The position numbers were made by a program, and so were the translations under genes. Below, piece by piece: positions 26,937 to 35,892 of a stretch of 64,000 nucleotides of DNA. Source of the stretch: Minwuia sp048007105 (lineage in GTDB: Bacteria; Pseudomonadota; Alphaproteobacteria; Minwuiales; Minwuiaceae). The notes beneath the pieces were generated by a model. That model did not search any database. It was not told the origin of the DNA and saw only the letters and a list, made by a program, of their open reading frames with translations. The stretch spans positions 3,720,001 through 3,784,000 of the forward strand of contig NZ_CP180352.1 of the NCBI RefSeq assembly GCF_048007105.1, written 5' to 3'. Within the stretch, counting starts at the first letter, position 1. Every line of letters begins with the position of its first letter.

Positions 26937-29529
26937 CTACGGGTCATCTGACTTGCCGGACGCGCGAAGAATCTCCGCGATGGAAGCGAAAAGCAACTCG
27001 TTATCGACCGGTTTGGCAAATGTCTTCTTGGCCAGCCCCTTCGTGCTCTCGGTCAGTTCCTCGCCATAGCCGGTCACGAAGATCAGCGGCACGCCGAGTT
27101 CATGGAGGCGCCGGGCTACCGGCAGCGTCGTTTCGGTTCCGAGGTTGATGTCGAGGATGGCGAGCCGCTGCCGGTCCTCGGCCGCGCGGAGAGCGTCCTT
27201 CGTGCCGGAGACCGTGACCACTTCCTCGACCCCCGCCCTGAAGGCAATGGATTCATACTCCAGCGCGATCAGCAGATTGTCCTCGACGATCAGGATCTTG
27301 CCTTCCTGTTTCGCGGCAGGAGATGTCTGCCGCCGCTCGGCAGCCGCCAGCCGCGGGGTCGGCGAGATGCGGGGCGCGCTCCGCGGGGCCTCGCCTTCGC
27401 TGCGCCGCAGATGAAGGTCGGGCACAATGAACCGGCAGCGGAGCCCGCCTGGCGCGAACTCGATCTCGGCCTCGCCCTTGAGGTCGAACGGGATCAGCCG
27501 CTCGATCACGGTCCTGCCGAAGCCGCGGCGTTCGGGCGGCGCGAGATCGGGCACGCCGTGTTCCAGCCAGTTCAGTTCCAGCCCCTCCGGCTGCAGCGAC
27601 CAGTCGATCGACACCGACCCGGCTCCAGCCAGCGCGCCATGCTTGACCGCGTTCGTCAGCAGTTCGTGGATGACCAGGGAGATCGTCGAGAAGGCCTCGG
27701 CGGTCAGCCGGACCGCCGGTCCTTCGGCTGTTACGCGTCCGGCATCGCCATCATCCAGGAACGCAGAGAACTCCGTTTCCAGTAGCGCCATGAGCGACAC
27801 GTCCTCCCAGCCACGCCGGGCGATATGGTCATGCGCGCGGGCCATTGCCTCGATCCGCCCGCTGACGACCTCGCTGAACTGCGCGACCGTAAGGCCGCGC
27901 GCGTCGGTCTGGCCGATCACGTTCCGGATCAGGTTGAGGATGTTGCGGACGCGGTGGTTCAGTTCAGCGATCAGAATGTCCTGATGCGCCTGCTGGCGCT
28001 CCCGCTCCTTCGCGACGGCGTCACGCATCCGGACGGCGATGTCATAGAGCACGAGCCGCAGCCGCTTCGCCGTGGCGATATCCGAGGCGCTCCAGGGTTC
28101 GGAGCGGCCACGGACCGTTTCCCGCCATTCCGCAAAGCTCTGCCGCGGCGAGAGCCTGTCGCCGCCAGAGTCGCGCTGTACCGGCTTTTCCGGGTTGCCG
28201 GCCCAGCGGACGACGCTGGTCACCGGCTTGCGCAGGAACATCACATAATCCGACCTGGCCGTCGGCAATAGGTACGGCCAGTACCCCGGCGACATCGGCT
28301 GCAATGTGCGGCGCATCCGGGAAATCCTCGTCGAGCCGGTCGGTGACGAACATCTCGCCGGCCTCGCGCGCCGCCAGATGCCTGACGAGTTCGCCGCAGA
28401 CTTCTGCGCCCGGCGTCTCGCCGGCAAGTCGAACATATCCGCCAAGATGCATCGCCACGCCGTCGGCATCGACGAAACCGGCCAGTCGCTCGATCAGCAT
28501 GTCTGCGCGTTCCGCCGCCGGACGGCTGTCGCGCAACATGTCCATCAGCTCCGACTGACGGTCGAAGGTCCTTTCCAGGTGCGCCTGGACCTGCTGGTTC
28601 TCGCGCAGGAAGCGGAGATGCGAGAACATGCGGGCGAAGAGCTCGACCGCGGCACGGCGCTCCAGCGGCAGGTTGCGGGGCTGGTAGTGATGACAGGCGA
28701 ACAGGCCGGCAAGATCGGCGTCGCGCAGGATGGACGCCGAGAAGGATGCCGCGACGCCCATGTTGCGGAGATATTCGAGATGGATCTCCGAGACTGCGCG
28801 GAAGACACTGTGCGACAGGTCCAGCCCCGTACCGTCCTGTCCCTTCTGCCCCACAATTCCGACCGCCGGGTCGGACGCATCGGCGATCACGCGGATCATG
28901 TTGCGCCGGTAGAGCTCGCGCGCCTGCGCCGGGATGTCGCTCGCCGGGTACCGCAGCCCCAGATAGCTCTCGCGGCCCTCGGCAACGGACTCGGCCACGA
29001 CTTCGCCAACCCCGTCGTCCATGAACCGGTAGACCATGACCCGGTCGAAGCCGGTCAGGCTGCGCATGAAGCGGCAGGCGGCGTCCTCCATCTCCCGGAT
29101 GTCGGCGATGGCGCGGAGCCGGTCGATCATGCTGCCGACATAGGCGGATGTCCCGTGATCGGCCCGCGGCGCGCAGGGTTCGACCTCGATGACATAGAAC
29201 TCGCCGCTGACATGCACCGCGACGTTGAAGGTACGGTCGTCATCGTCGAACAGCCGTGCCGAGAAGGCGTGTTCGACGTGGTCGCTGTTGACGATCAGTT
29301 GCAGCATGCCGCCCATCCGGTGCACCGCCCGGGTGGAAAACCACTGCCGCGCCGAACCGCCGAGAACCTCTTCAACGGCCGCACCGAACAGTTCACCGCA
29401 GTTTTCCGAAAGGTAGCGGATAGTCCAGTCCCGCGAGACAGCGACCAGGTAACCGTGGGACTGGATGCGGCCGAGGAACTGGATCGGCTCCCGGTCGCAA
29501 TTGGTGAGATCGACGGGATGCGCGGTCAT
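26937..29529 (-). CDS. bphP: Bacteriophytochrome hybrid HWE/HisKA_2 kinase, frameshifted
   Basis: A red/far-red photoreceptor of 863 residues once one extra base is removed. Order: PAS with the biliverdin-binding Cys11 in TNCDREPIQFLGRIQSHG; GAF with the PASDIP motif and SEIHLEYLRNMGV (conserved His); PHY with the tongue motif PRQSFAEW; a kinase with H-box ELNHRVRNILNLI (HWE/HisKA_2 type) and N-box HELLTNAVKHGAL; then a receiver with VEDNLLIALEYE, Asp in LAILDINLG and FAKP. The break is at about 28252-28262: before it the frame reads to GVLAVPIADGQ, after it SDYVMFLRKP continues in the next frame. It overlaps the heme oxygenase stop by ATGA. Sequencing error is the simplest reading. Confidence 0.88.
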
Positions 29530-30158
29530 TCGGCGGCGACCCTGGGCGGGGCGGCAACGGACAACGCCAGCTCGAAGACGTCCCGCGCCCAGACCGCAGC
29601 CACCTGCCGGTCGAGCCTGTGGCTGTCGAGCGCCGAAACAAAGTCCGGCCACTGGGTTGCATCGGCGCTGCAGAGGAAGGCATCGGGCCGGCCGGTCTTC
29701 CCGGCCGTCCGGCGCTGAAGGAACCGCGCGCCCAGGCTGGCGCCGGCCAGCACATAGGCGGCACCCCAGAGCGCGCTGTCACGCTGCCGGCCCTCGACCG
29801 GCAGGGGCCGGCGCGGCCATTCCGTCGTGGTGGCCGCAACCATGCCCAGAGAGGTCAGATCCGCGGTCAGCGCACCCGCGCGGCAGAAACCCGTCCATTG
29901 AGGCAGAAGCGTCGTCATGCCGCTCGATGTGAGCCAGCTCTCGACGCCGCCCCACCAGGCGTGGGCGGCAAGAAACTGCCGATAACCCATGGGATCGCCA
30001 AGATCGATCTGACCCAGCAATTCATCGAGCTCGGTGTGCTGACCGGCTGTGGCGGTCCTGAGGAACTGCCGGTTCGACTGTGTCGGCGGATTGGACTCGG
30101 CGACCGTGGCGCCGGACTGCGGATCCCCGCCCCGGGATCCGGACGTACGCTTTTTCAT
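29526..30158 (-). CDS. bphO: Biliverdin-producing heme oxygenase
   Basis: A 210-residue heme oxygenase that opens heme to biliverdin, the chromophore of the adjacent phytochrome. The proximal heme ligand is His41 in ATAGQHTELDELLGQIDLGDPMGYRQFLAAHAWW. The distal helix reads WGAAYVLAGASLGARFL, in the place of the usual YVLEGSxLGG; the family glycines are partly replaced. The first 25 residues are polar and unconserved, so the true start could be later. It overlaps the phytochrome start (ATGA), the classic bphO-bphP pairing. Confidence 0.88.
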   Translation of the reverse strand: MKKRTSGSRGGDPQSGATVAESNPPTQSNRQFLRTATAGQHTELDELLGQIDLGDPMGYRQFLAAHAWWGGVESWLTSSGMTTLLPQWTGFCRAGALTADLTSLGMVAATTTEWPRRPLPVEGRQRDSALWGAAYVLAGASLGARFLQRRTAGKTGRPDAFLCSADATQWPDFVSALDSHRLDRQVAAVWARDVFELALSVAAPPRVAAE

Positions 30159-30256
30159 CTACTGGTCTTGCTCGCCCCGGTTTCACCCGATTATCGGTTG
30201 GGCAACGTCGTTCGGCAAGCAAGGTTCCCGGACTGGCCGACATGCAAGGAGAAACC

Positions 30257-31180
30257 ATGCACATCTGCATTTTCGGCGCCGGGGGTCTCGGCGGCTTTTT
30301 CGGGGCTCTGCTGGCAGATGCCGGGGAGCGGGTGAGCTTCATCGCCCGAGGCGCGCATCTGAAAGCGATGCGGCGCGACGGTCTCCGTGTCCGTACCGCG
30401 CTGGGCGACCGCTGCATCTCGCCGGTAACGGCGACCGACGACCCGGCCTCGATCGGTCCCGCTGACGTCGTGCTGATGTGCGTGAAGACCTACGATCTCG
30501 ACCAGGCGGCGGCAGGATGCCGGGCGCTGATGCACGACACCACCGCCGTGATCCCGGTGCTGAACGGTGTCGAGGCGCCGGCGCGGCTGGGCGAACTTCT
30601 CGGCGAACGGCACATCGTACCCGGCCTGACCTATGTTCCCTCCAACGTCACGGCGCCGGGCGAAATCACCCACAAGGGATCCGCCGCCTCGATCACGCTC
30701 GGACAGGCCCGGAAGGGCGTCACGCCTACGCTCGACGCCTTCGTCCCCGCCTGCGGACGCGCCGGCATCGACGCCCGCGTCACCGACAATGCCGTGCGCG
30801 AGATGTGGATGAAGTTCGCCGCCTGGTCGGCCTCCAGCGGCACGACCACGCTCAGCCGCCAGCCCATTGGCGAGGTCCGGCGCATCCCGGAACTGCGGGA
30901 GCTGTTCCAGAACATCGTCGACGAGGCCGCCGCCGTGTCCGCGGCCGCCGGTGTGCCGCTGCCGGAAGACCGCACCGCCAATCTGATCGCCAGCCTCGAC
31001 ACCATGCCGACCGACGCAAGGTCCTCGACCCTGGTCGATCTGGAGAACGGACGACGGCTGGAGCTGGAGGCCGGCATCGGCTGCATCGTCCGCCTGGGCC
31101 GCGAGCATGGCATCGACACACCCGTGTGCCGAACGATTTACGCGGCCCTGCTGCCATACAGGGACGGCGCGCCCGGGTGA
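30257..31180 (+). CDS. 2-dehydropantoate 2-reductase family (ketopantoate reductase)
   Basis: A 307-residue NADPH-dependent reductase, likely making pantoate for CoA synthesis or acting on a similar 2-oxo-hydroxy-acid. AAGGAGAAACC precedes the ATG. The dinucleotide-binding turn is ICIFGAGGLGGFFGALLA at the very start; VLMCVKTYDLDQA is the conserved Lys-containing strand; EMWMKFAAWSASSGTT (catalytic Lys region) and PTDARSSTLVDLENGRRLELEAGIG (PanE signature) follow. PanE paralogues are common beside catabolic genes, so the pantothenate role is not certain. It is divergent from the heme oxygenase. Confidence 0.9.
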   Translation: MHICIFGAGGLGGFFGALLADAGERVSFIARGAHLKAMRRDGLRVRTALGDRCISPVTATDDPASIGPADVVLMCVKTYDLDQAAAGCRALMHDTTAVIPVLNGVEAPARLGELLGERHIVPGLTYVPSNVTAPGEITHKGSAASITLGQARKGVTPTLDAFVPACGRAGIDARVTDNAVREMWMKFAAWSASSGTTTLSRQPIGEVRRIPELRELFQNIVDEAAAVSAAAGVPLPEDRTANLIASLDTMPTDARSSTLVDLENGRRLELEAGIGCIVRLGREHGIDTPVCRTIYAALLPYRDGAPG

Positions 31181-31268
31181 CCCGCCTGCATCGGCTCAAT
31201 CATGTTTGCATTATGTTCTCAAATGCATTACGTGTTGGCGTGAGTTTTTTGCAATCAGGAGATGATCG

Positions 31269-32144
31269 ATGGGCGCGACGATCACCTACGTCATGCTGGC
31301 GGAAGACCCGCGAAAGGATCGTGGCGACAACGGGACACTCTACTACGAGGTCATGGTCGCCCTGGAAGGTTACGTCGGCCGACACATGCAGGACCTGGAG
31401 CCGGAAGACTACCTGAAGAGCAACCATGATCCGTCGAACCCGCCGGAACCCGTCGAGCCTCAGGTCTGGCGCATGACGGCAGATCAGGCGGTCTACGAAC
31501 TCCGCCTGCGCGACGGCGCAGCCGTACCTGACGAACCGACACTCAACAGCCTCGCCGCCGAACTGAACAGAACCGCGGCATATGTGGGCGAAGAATACCG
31601 AATTGAAGACGACCTGATCGTCGGAAGTTCGCCATACAATCCGGAGTGGAAATTCAATTCGTTCGATGTCGGCGGCCGCTTCGTCGACCTCTTCACTGAA
31701 ATTCACGTCGATGATTGGCCTCGAGAGCAGGCTCCTTGCGCAAACTGTGACGGCAAAGGGGAAATTCCCCCGGAATCCTTCGTCCTCCCCAGGGCTTTGC
31801 GCCTTACCGCTGCGGCTCGCAATGCAAACGACAATGCGACGCCGTGCCCGCGATGCGGCGGAAAGGGTTACCGGACTCTCGTCGAACCGCCACCGCCGCC
31901 CGAGGATAGTGATCCGGCTTTTTCACCGGACCAGATGCTGAAGATCCTGAACAACGGGACCGAAGCCGCGGAGCCGCAGGCCTTCGTGGATCTGCGCGGG
32001 ACCTGGCAATACCTGCCGGTCAAGATGATCGAGGATGAAGACGGCAGAAGATACGGCGAGACCGATCTGACGCTGTTCAAGGCGGCGCTGAGCGCCGCGC
32101 CGCCGGGTACGATTGTGGTGCCCATCGAACACGATGGCGGCTGA
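31269..32144 (+). CDS. Hypothetical protein with a paired CxxCxGxG-like zinc motif
   Basis: A 291-residue protein I do not recognise. Two cysteine pairs, CANCDGKGE (about 157-165) and CPRCGGKGY (about 193-201), look like one DnaJ-type zinc-finger unit split by about 30 residues, so a single structural zinc is likely. The rest is acidic and proline-rich with no membrane segment or signal; the first half starts ITYVMLAEDPRKDRGDNGTLYYEVMVALEGYVGRHM across two predicted strands and helices. Base use in the promoter area (31200-31260) is AT-rich. It stands alone between a reductase and a Rieske oxygenase, with which it shares strand but no overlap. Confidence 0.75.
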   Translation: MGATITYVMLAEDPRKDRGDNGTLYYEVMVALEGYVGRHMQDLEPEDYLKSNHDPSNPPEPVEPQVWRMTADQAVYELRLRDGAAVPDEPTLNSLAAELNRTAAYVGEEYRIEDDLIVGSSPYNPEWKFNSFDVGGRFVDLFTEIHVDDWPREQAPCANCDGKGEIPPESFVLPRALRLTAAARNANDNATPCPRCGGKGYRTLVEPPPPPEDSDPAFSPDQMLKILNNGTEAAEPQAFVDLRGTWQYLPVKMIEDEDGRRYGETDLTLFKAALSAAPPGTIVVPIEHDGG

Positions 32145-32210
32145 GATGGGTCGCATGTTCCGAACCGGCCGCGTCCGGTGTTATCCTCCTCATCGGGGAG
32201 GACGAACGCC

Positions 32211-33530
32211 ATGCTTTCACGGGAAGACAACGATCTTCTGACGCTCACCGGACCGGGGACGCCGATGGGCGATCTGTTCCGCCGCTTCTGGCAGCCCATC
32301 GCGCTGGCAGAGGAAGTCGCCGATGTGGACGAACCGCCGAAGCGCATGACGCTGATGGGCGAGGACCTGCTGCTGTTCCGCCAGAGCGACGGCAAGGTCG
32401 GCCTGGTCGAACCTCGCTGCGCCCACCGCGGCGCCGATCTCTATTTCGGCCGCAACGAGGCGTGCGGCCTGCGCTGCGTCTATCACGGCTGGAAGTTCGA
32501 CGCCAACGGAAGCTGCGTCGATATCCCGAACATGAAGCCGGGCCGCGCCCGCGACAACATCATGAAGACGACCCGCATCCGCTCCTATCCCTGCCGCGAA
32601 TACGGCGGGCAGATCTGGGCCTGGTTCGGGGAACCGGATGCGGCGCCCGAACTGCCGCTGGTCGAATGGGCGCTGGTGCCGCCGGAGAACCGCTACATCT
32701 CCAAGAAGCTGCAGGAGTGCAACTGGGCCCAGGCGCTGGAAGGCGCCATCGACACGGCCCACTTCTCCTACGTCCACAAGGTCCTTTCGCGAGAGGGTAC
32801 CGGCAAGCCGGTCTATCTCGACAAGCGCCAGGAATGGATTCACGAGGACGGCGCGCCCGACTTCATCGTCGAGGACACGCCCGCCGGCCTGATCATGGGC
32901 GGCGCGCGCCGCGCCGATCCCGGCGAGACCTACTGGCGGATCAGCCAGTTCATGATGCCGAACCACTCGCTCGCCCCCGGCACCTTTCCCGGCGAACCCT
33001 ACGCGGCACAGAGCTGGATGCCGATCGACGACGAGAACTGCTGGATCTTCACCGTCACCTGGTGCGACGACCGGCCGATCAGCCGGGACGAACTCGACCG
33101 CTACGAGGGCGGGCGCAGCGTTCACGCCATGGTGGACGAGAACTACTTCCCGCACCGCAACCGCGGCAACGAATACCTGCTCGACCGCGAGGCGCAGAAG
33201 ACGCGGCTGTTCATGGGCATCACCGGCCTGTCGGAACAGGACGCCGCAATCCAGGACAGCCAGGGCCGAATCGCGAAACGCGACCGGGAAACGCTCACAC
33301 CGTCCGACGAAGGTGTGGTCCGCTTCCGCAAGCTGATCCTGAAACGGGCCAAGGAGTTGCAACAGGGCATCGAACCGGTCGAGGTCAGCCGGCCCGAGGC
33401 CTATGCCTGCCACTCCGGTGGCGCCGTCGCACCTGAGGCTCAGCCCTTCCTCGACGTCGTGAAGGAGCGTTTCGGCCACGACCTCGCCGTCGCGCCCGGC
33501 CTGCTGCCGGGGCGCGAGGCCGCGGAATAG
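32211..33530 (+). CDS. Rieske non-heme iron aromatic ring-hydroxylating oxygenase, alpha subunit
   Basis: A 439-residue oxygenase of the phthalate-dioxygenase type. CGGGGAGGAC precedes the chosen ATG. The [2Fe-2S] Rieske site is Cys70-x-His72 and Cys89-x2-His92 (CAHRG and CVYHGW). The mononuclear iron site is the Asp/His/His of GAIDTAHFSYVHK. The C-terminal half shows the catalytic fold of single-component alpha3 oxygenases, with no beta subunit gene nearby. A reductase would come from elsewhere. Likely demethylates or hydroxylates an aromatic acid; the substrate is unknown. Confidence 0.94.
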   Translation: MLSREDNDLLTLTGPGTPMGDLFRRFWQPIALAEEVADVDEPPKRMTLMGEDLLLFRQSDGKVGLVEPRCAHRGADLYFGRNEACGLRCVYHGWKFDANGSCVDIPNMKPGRARDNIMKTTRIRSYPCREYGGQIWAWFGEPDAAPELPLVEWALVPPENRYISKKLQECNWAQALEGAIDTAHFSYVHKVLSREGTGKPVYLDKRQEWIHEDGAPDFIVEDTPAGLIMGGARRADPGETYWRISQFMMPNHSLAPGTFPGEPYAAQSWMPIDDENCWIFTVTWCDDRPISRDELDRYEGGRSVHAMVDENYFPHRNRGNEYLLDREAQKTRLFMGITGLSEQDAAIQDSQGRIAKRDRETLTPSDEGVVRFRKLILKRAKELQQGIEPVEVSRPEAYACHSGGAVAPEAQPFLDVVKERFGHDLAVAPGLLPGREAAE

Positions 33531-33533
33531 TCG

Positions 33534-34985
33534 TCAGAGCGTCACGCCCTCATCCCGCGGCCAGAAGGCGCCATCGCGTTTCGTGACGGGGATCGCGGCG
33601 AAGTCTGGCGTGCAGGTGCCCGGGGTCGCCATGTGGATCACCTCCGAGGCGATGGGCGCGAAACCGGCATAGAAGTGCTGGGACGACTTCACGACGACGA
33701 TGCGGCGCTCGGACAGGCGAATTCCCATCTGCTCGAAGGCCTCCGGGTGAAACACCTGCGTCCTGACCGTGTTCAGCAGCAGGTCGATTCCGGCTGAGTA
33801 CAGCCAGACAGCCGTGCCGAGCGGTACCGGGATTTCGCCAAACCGCATGGTCAGGCCCTTCCGGATTGCCACCACCTCCGCCGTCAGATCGACGGGCAGG
33901 CCGGAGGCCTCGCCCATCTTGCCGCCGACACGGAGTCGGAGCGTCGCCCCCTCGCCGGCTTCCTCACAGGCGCGGACGGCCATCGGGTCGTAGTAGAGCC
34001 CGGTCGCGACGTTGGTGATCCTGCGCCGGATCAGCGCTTCCAGCACATAGGTGGAATCGCCCGGCGCGCCGCCACCGGCATTGTCCGCCGTGTCCGCCAG
34101 TACCACCGGCCCCACACTGGCGGCTTCCGCGCGGTCGATCGCGGTTTCGATGTCCGGATAGCGAATGCGGAGTTCCTCGCGCAGACCGAACAGCTCCCGC
34201 CCAAGCGCCTCCGCCTCCTTCTGCGCCAGCGCCGCGTCGCCATCGGCGATGCAGAGCGTGCGCGTGCCGACCCGTTCGACATCGCCCCAGGGGAAGCCAT
34301 GCGCGATGGAGAGCGACAGCACCCCGCCCTCGCCCTCGCGCGCCAGCATCCGGTCCACCAGGCCGCGCATGGGCTCTTTCGGCGTCTCGTACATGTTGAC
34401 CATGCTGCAGTCGAAATCCCGCATCACCGGGCGAATCTCCGCCGCTGTCCGCGCCCCCAGCCGGAACAGGTCCCGCGCCCGGTCGGGAATATCGACATGC
34501 GGATATTCCTTGTAGGAAACTAGCAGGTCGGCAGCGTCCATCATCTGCTGCGTCAGGTGGAAATGCAGATCCAGTTCCGCGCCGATCACAACGTCCGGCC
34601 CGGCAATCTCGCGGGCGCGCGCCAGCAGATCACCCTCGCAGTCGTCGCAGGTATCCGCGACCATCGCGCCGTGAAGGTTGAACAGCACTACATCGACCGG
34701 CATCGCCGCCTTCAGCCCTTCCAGGATCTCGTCACGATATTCCTCATAGAGCGGGCCGACCGTGGTGCCGCTTGGCGGGGCGAAGGCGCAGAGTCCCTCA
34801 ACCACCTCCCATCCCGCTTCCTCTGCGAGTCTGCGCCACTCGTGCAGCGGCGCGGAGAAGACGCCCGGCCGCTTCGACGTCGCGTCGCCATGGGCGACCA
34901 TGCCGTCCTCGAAGGTCGCCCGTCCCGTCGGCATGGGCGAGAAGGTGTTCGTCTCGGTTGCGAGACAGGCCATGAAGAGCTTCAT
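33534..34985 (-). CDS. M81-family metallopeptidase, MlrC-like
   Basis: A 483-residue protein of the MlrC family, named for the microcystin-degrading hydrolase but widespread in soil and marine bacteria. It begins with KLFMACLATETNTFSPMPTG, characteristic of the family, and contains DVVLFNLHGAMVADTCDDCEGDLLAR, the probable zinc site ELDLHFHLTQQMMD and YKEYPHVDIPDRARD, and DTADNAGGGAPGDSTYVL. It is intact and of normal length. It converges on the Rieske gene with three bases between stops. MlrC relatives open or trim small peptides or cyclic amides; the true substrate is open. Confidence 0.92.
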   Translation of the reverse strand: MKLFMACLATETNTFSPMPTGRATFEDGMVAHGDATSKRPGVFSAPLHEWRRLAEEAGWEVVEGLCAFAPPSGTTVGPLYEEYRDEILEGLKAAMPVDVVLFNLHGAMVADTCDDCEGDLLARAREIAGPDVVIGAELDLHFHLTQQMMDAADLLVSYKEYPHVDIPDRARDLFRLGARTAAEIRPVMRDFDCSMVNMYETPKEPMRGLVDRMLAREGEGGVLSLSIAHGFPWGDVERVGTRTLCIADGDAALAQKEAEALGRELFGLREELRIRYPDIETAIDRAEAASVGPVVLADTADNAGGGAPGDSTYVLEALIRRRITNVATGLYYDPMAVRACEEAGEGATLRLRVGGKMGEASGLPVDLTAEVVAIRKGLTMRFGEIPVPLGTAVWLYSAGIDLLLNTVRTQVFHPEAFEQMGIRLSERRIVVVKSSQHFYAGFAPIASEVIHMATPGTCTPDFAAIPVTKRDGAFWPRDEGVTL

Positions 34986-35038
34986 TCGGTTTCCCTTCCC
35001 CGGGTCACGCTCCGGATCGACCCTCAGGCCACTACGTC

Positions 35039-35060
35039 ATCCCGGCCCACGAGCCGGGAT
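35039..35060. repeat. Short perfect inverted repeat between mlrC-like and enoyl-CoA hydratase genes
   Basis: ATCCCGGC and GCCGGGAT flank the loop CCACGA. It lies 43 bases downstream of the enoyl-CoA hydratase stop on the minus strand, without a T-run. It has the look of a dispersed extragenic palindrome of the type frequent in alphaproteobacteria, or of a weak terminator. Confidence 0.5.
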
Positions 35061-35103
35061 CAGGAAAGACAGCCAATCGCAAACACAGACGTCCGATGGC
35101 GGT

Positions 35104-35892
35104 TCAGCCCTGCCCCGTGAACTCGGGCTTCCGCTTGGCGAGGAAGGCGGCGATGCCCTCCTGACCGTCGGCCGAGCGCATGCCTTCGGCGATGCCGACG
35201 GTCTCGCGCTCCATCTGGCTTTCCAGGGTCTCGTTCAGGCTTTCGTGGATCAGGTTCTTGATCCGGCCATAGGCCTTCGTCGGTCCGGCGGCCAGCGCAT
35301 GTGCGAGCTTCATGGTCTCGTCCATCAGCGCCGCGTCGGGATGGACGTAGTCGACCAGACCCCAGTCCCGCGCCTCTTCCGCGGAGAGCACCCGGTTGGT
35401 CAGCATCAGGTCCAGCGCCCGCTTGGTGCCGATGCGCCGCGGCACGAAGTAGCTGGACGAACCGTCGGGCGAGACGCCGAGCCGGGAATAGGCGCTGGTG
35501 AACTTGGCGCTCTCGGCGGCCATGACGATGTCGCCCTGGGCGGCGAAGCTGAAGCCCGCGCCCGCGGCGGTGCCGTTGACGGCGCAGATCACGGGCGGGT
35601 CCATGCGGTTCAGGCGGCTGATGGCGCCGTGCAGGAAGAGCGTCATCTTCTTGACCATGGCCGGCAGGCTGTCCTGCTTGCCGAAGAAAGCGATGTCGCC
35701 GCCGGCCGAGAACATCTTTCCCGCGCCCGTGAAGACGACGGCGCGGATCGCCGGGTCCTCGTCGCAGCGGACGGCGACGTCGAACAGGTCCTCCGACATT
35801 TCCAGATTGAGCGCGTTGGCGGCGTCCGGGCGATTGAAGGTGGCGACGGCGACATTGCCGTCCACCTCGAAACTCATGGTGTTGTAGCTCAT
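35104..35892 (-). CDS. Enoyl-CoA hydratase/isomerase family protein
   Basis: A 262-residue crotonase-fold protein. The start at 35892 overlaps the stop of the molybdopterin oxidoreductase (ATGA) and GGGGAGAACCG precedes it. Oxyanion-hole segments are GKMFSAGGDIAFF and GTAAGAGFSFAAQGD; SRLGVSPDGSSSYFVPRRIG follows, where Asp at the SPDG position is typical of isomerase-like members such as PaaG rather than the two-Glu hydratases. Substrate unknown. Coupling to an oxidoreductase gene suggests a shared catabolic route. Confidence 0.9.
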   Translation of the reverse strand: MSYNTMSFEVDGNVAVATFNRPDAANALNLEMSEDLFDVAVRCDEDPAIRAVVFTGAGKMFSAGGDIAFFGKQDSLPAMVKKMTLFLHGAISRLNRMDPPVICAVNGTAAGAGFSFAAQGDIVMAAESAKFTSAYSRLGVSPDGSSSYFVPRRIGTKRALDLMLTNRVLSAEEARDWGLVDYVHPDAALMDETMKLAHALAAGPTKAYGRIKNLIHESLNETLESQMERETVGIAEGMRSADGQEGIAAFLAKRKPEFTGQG

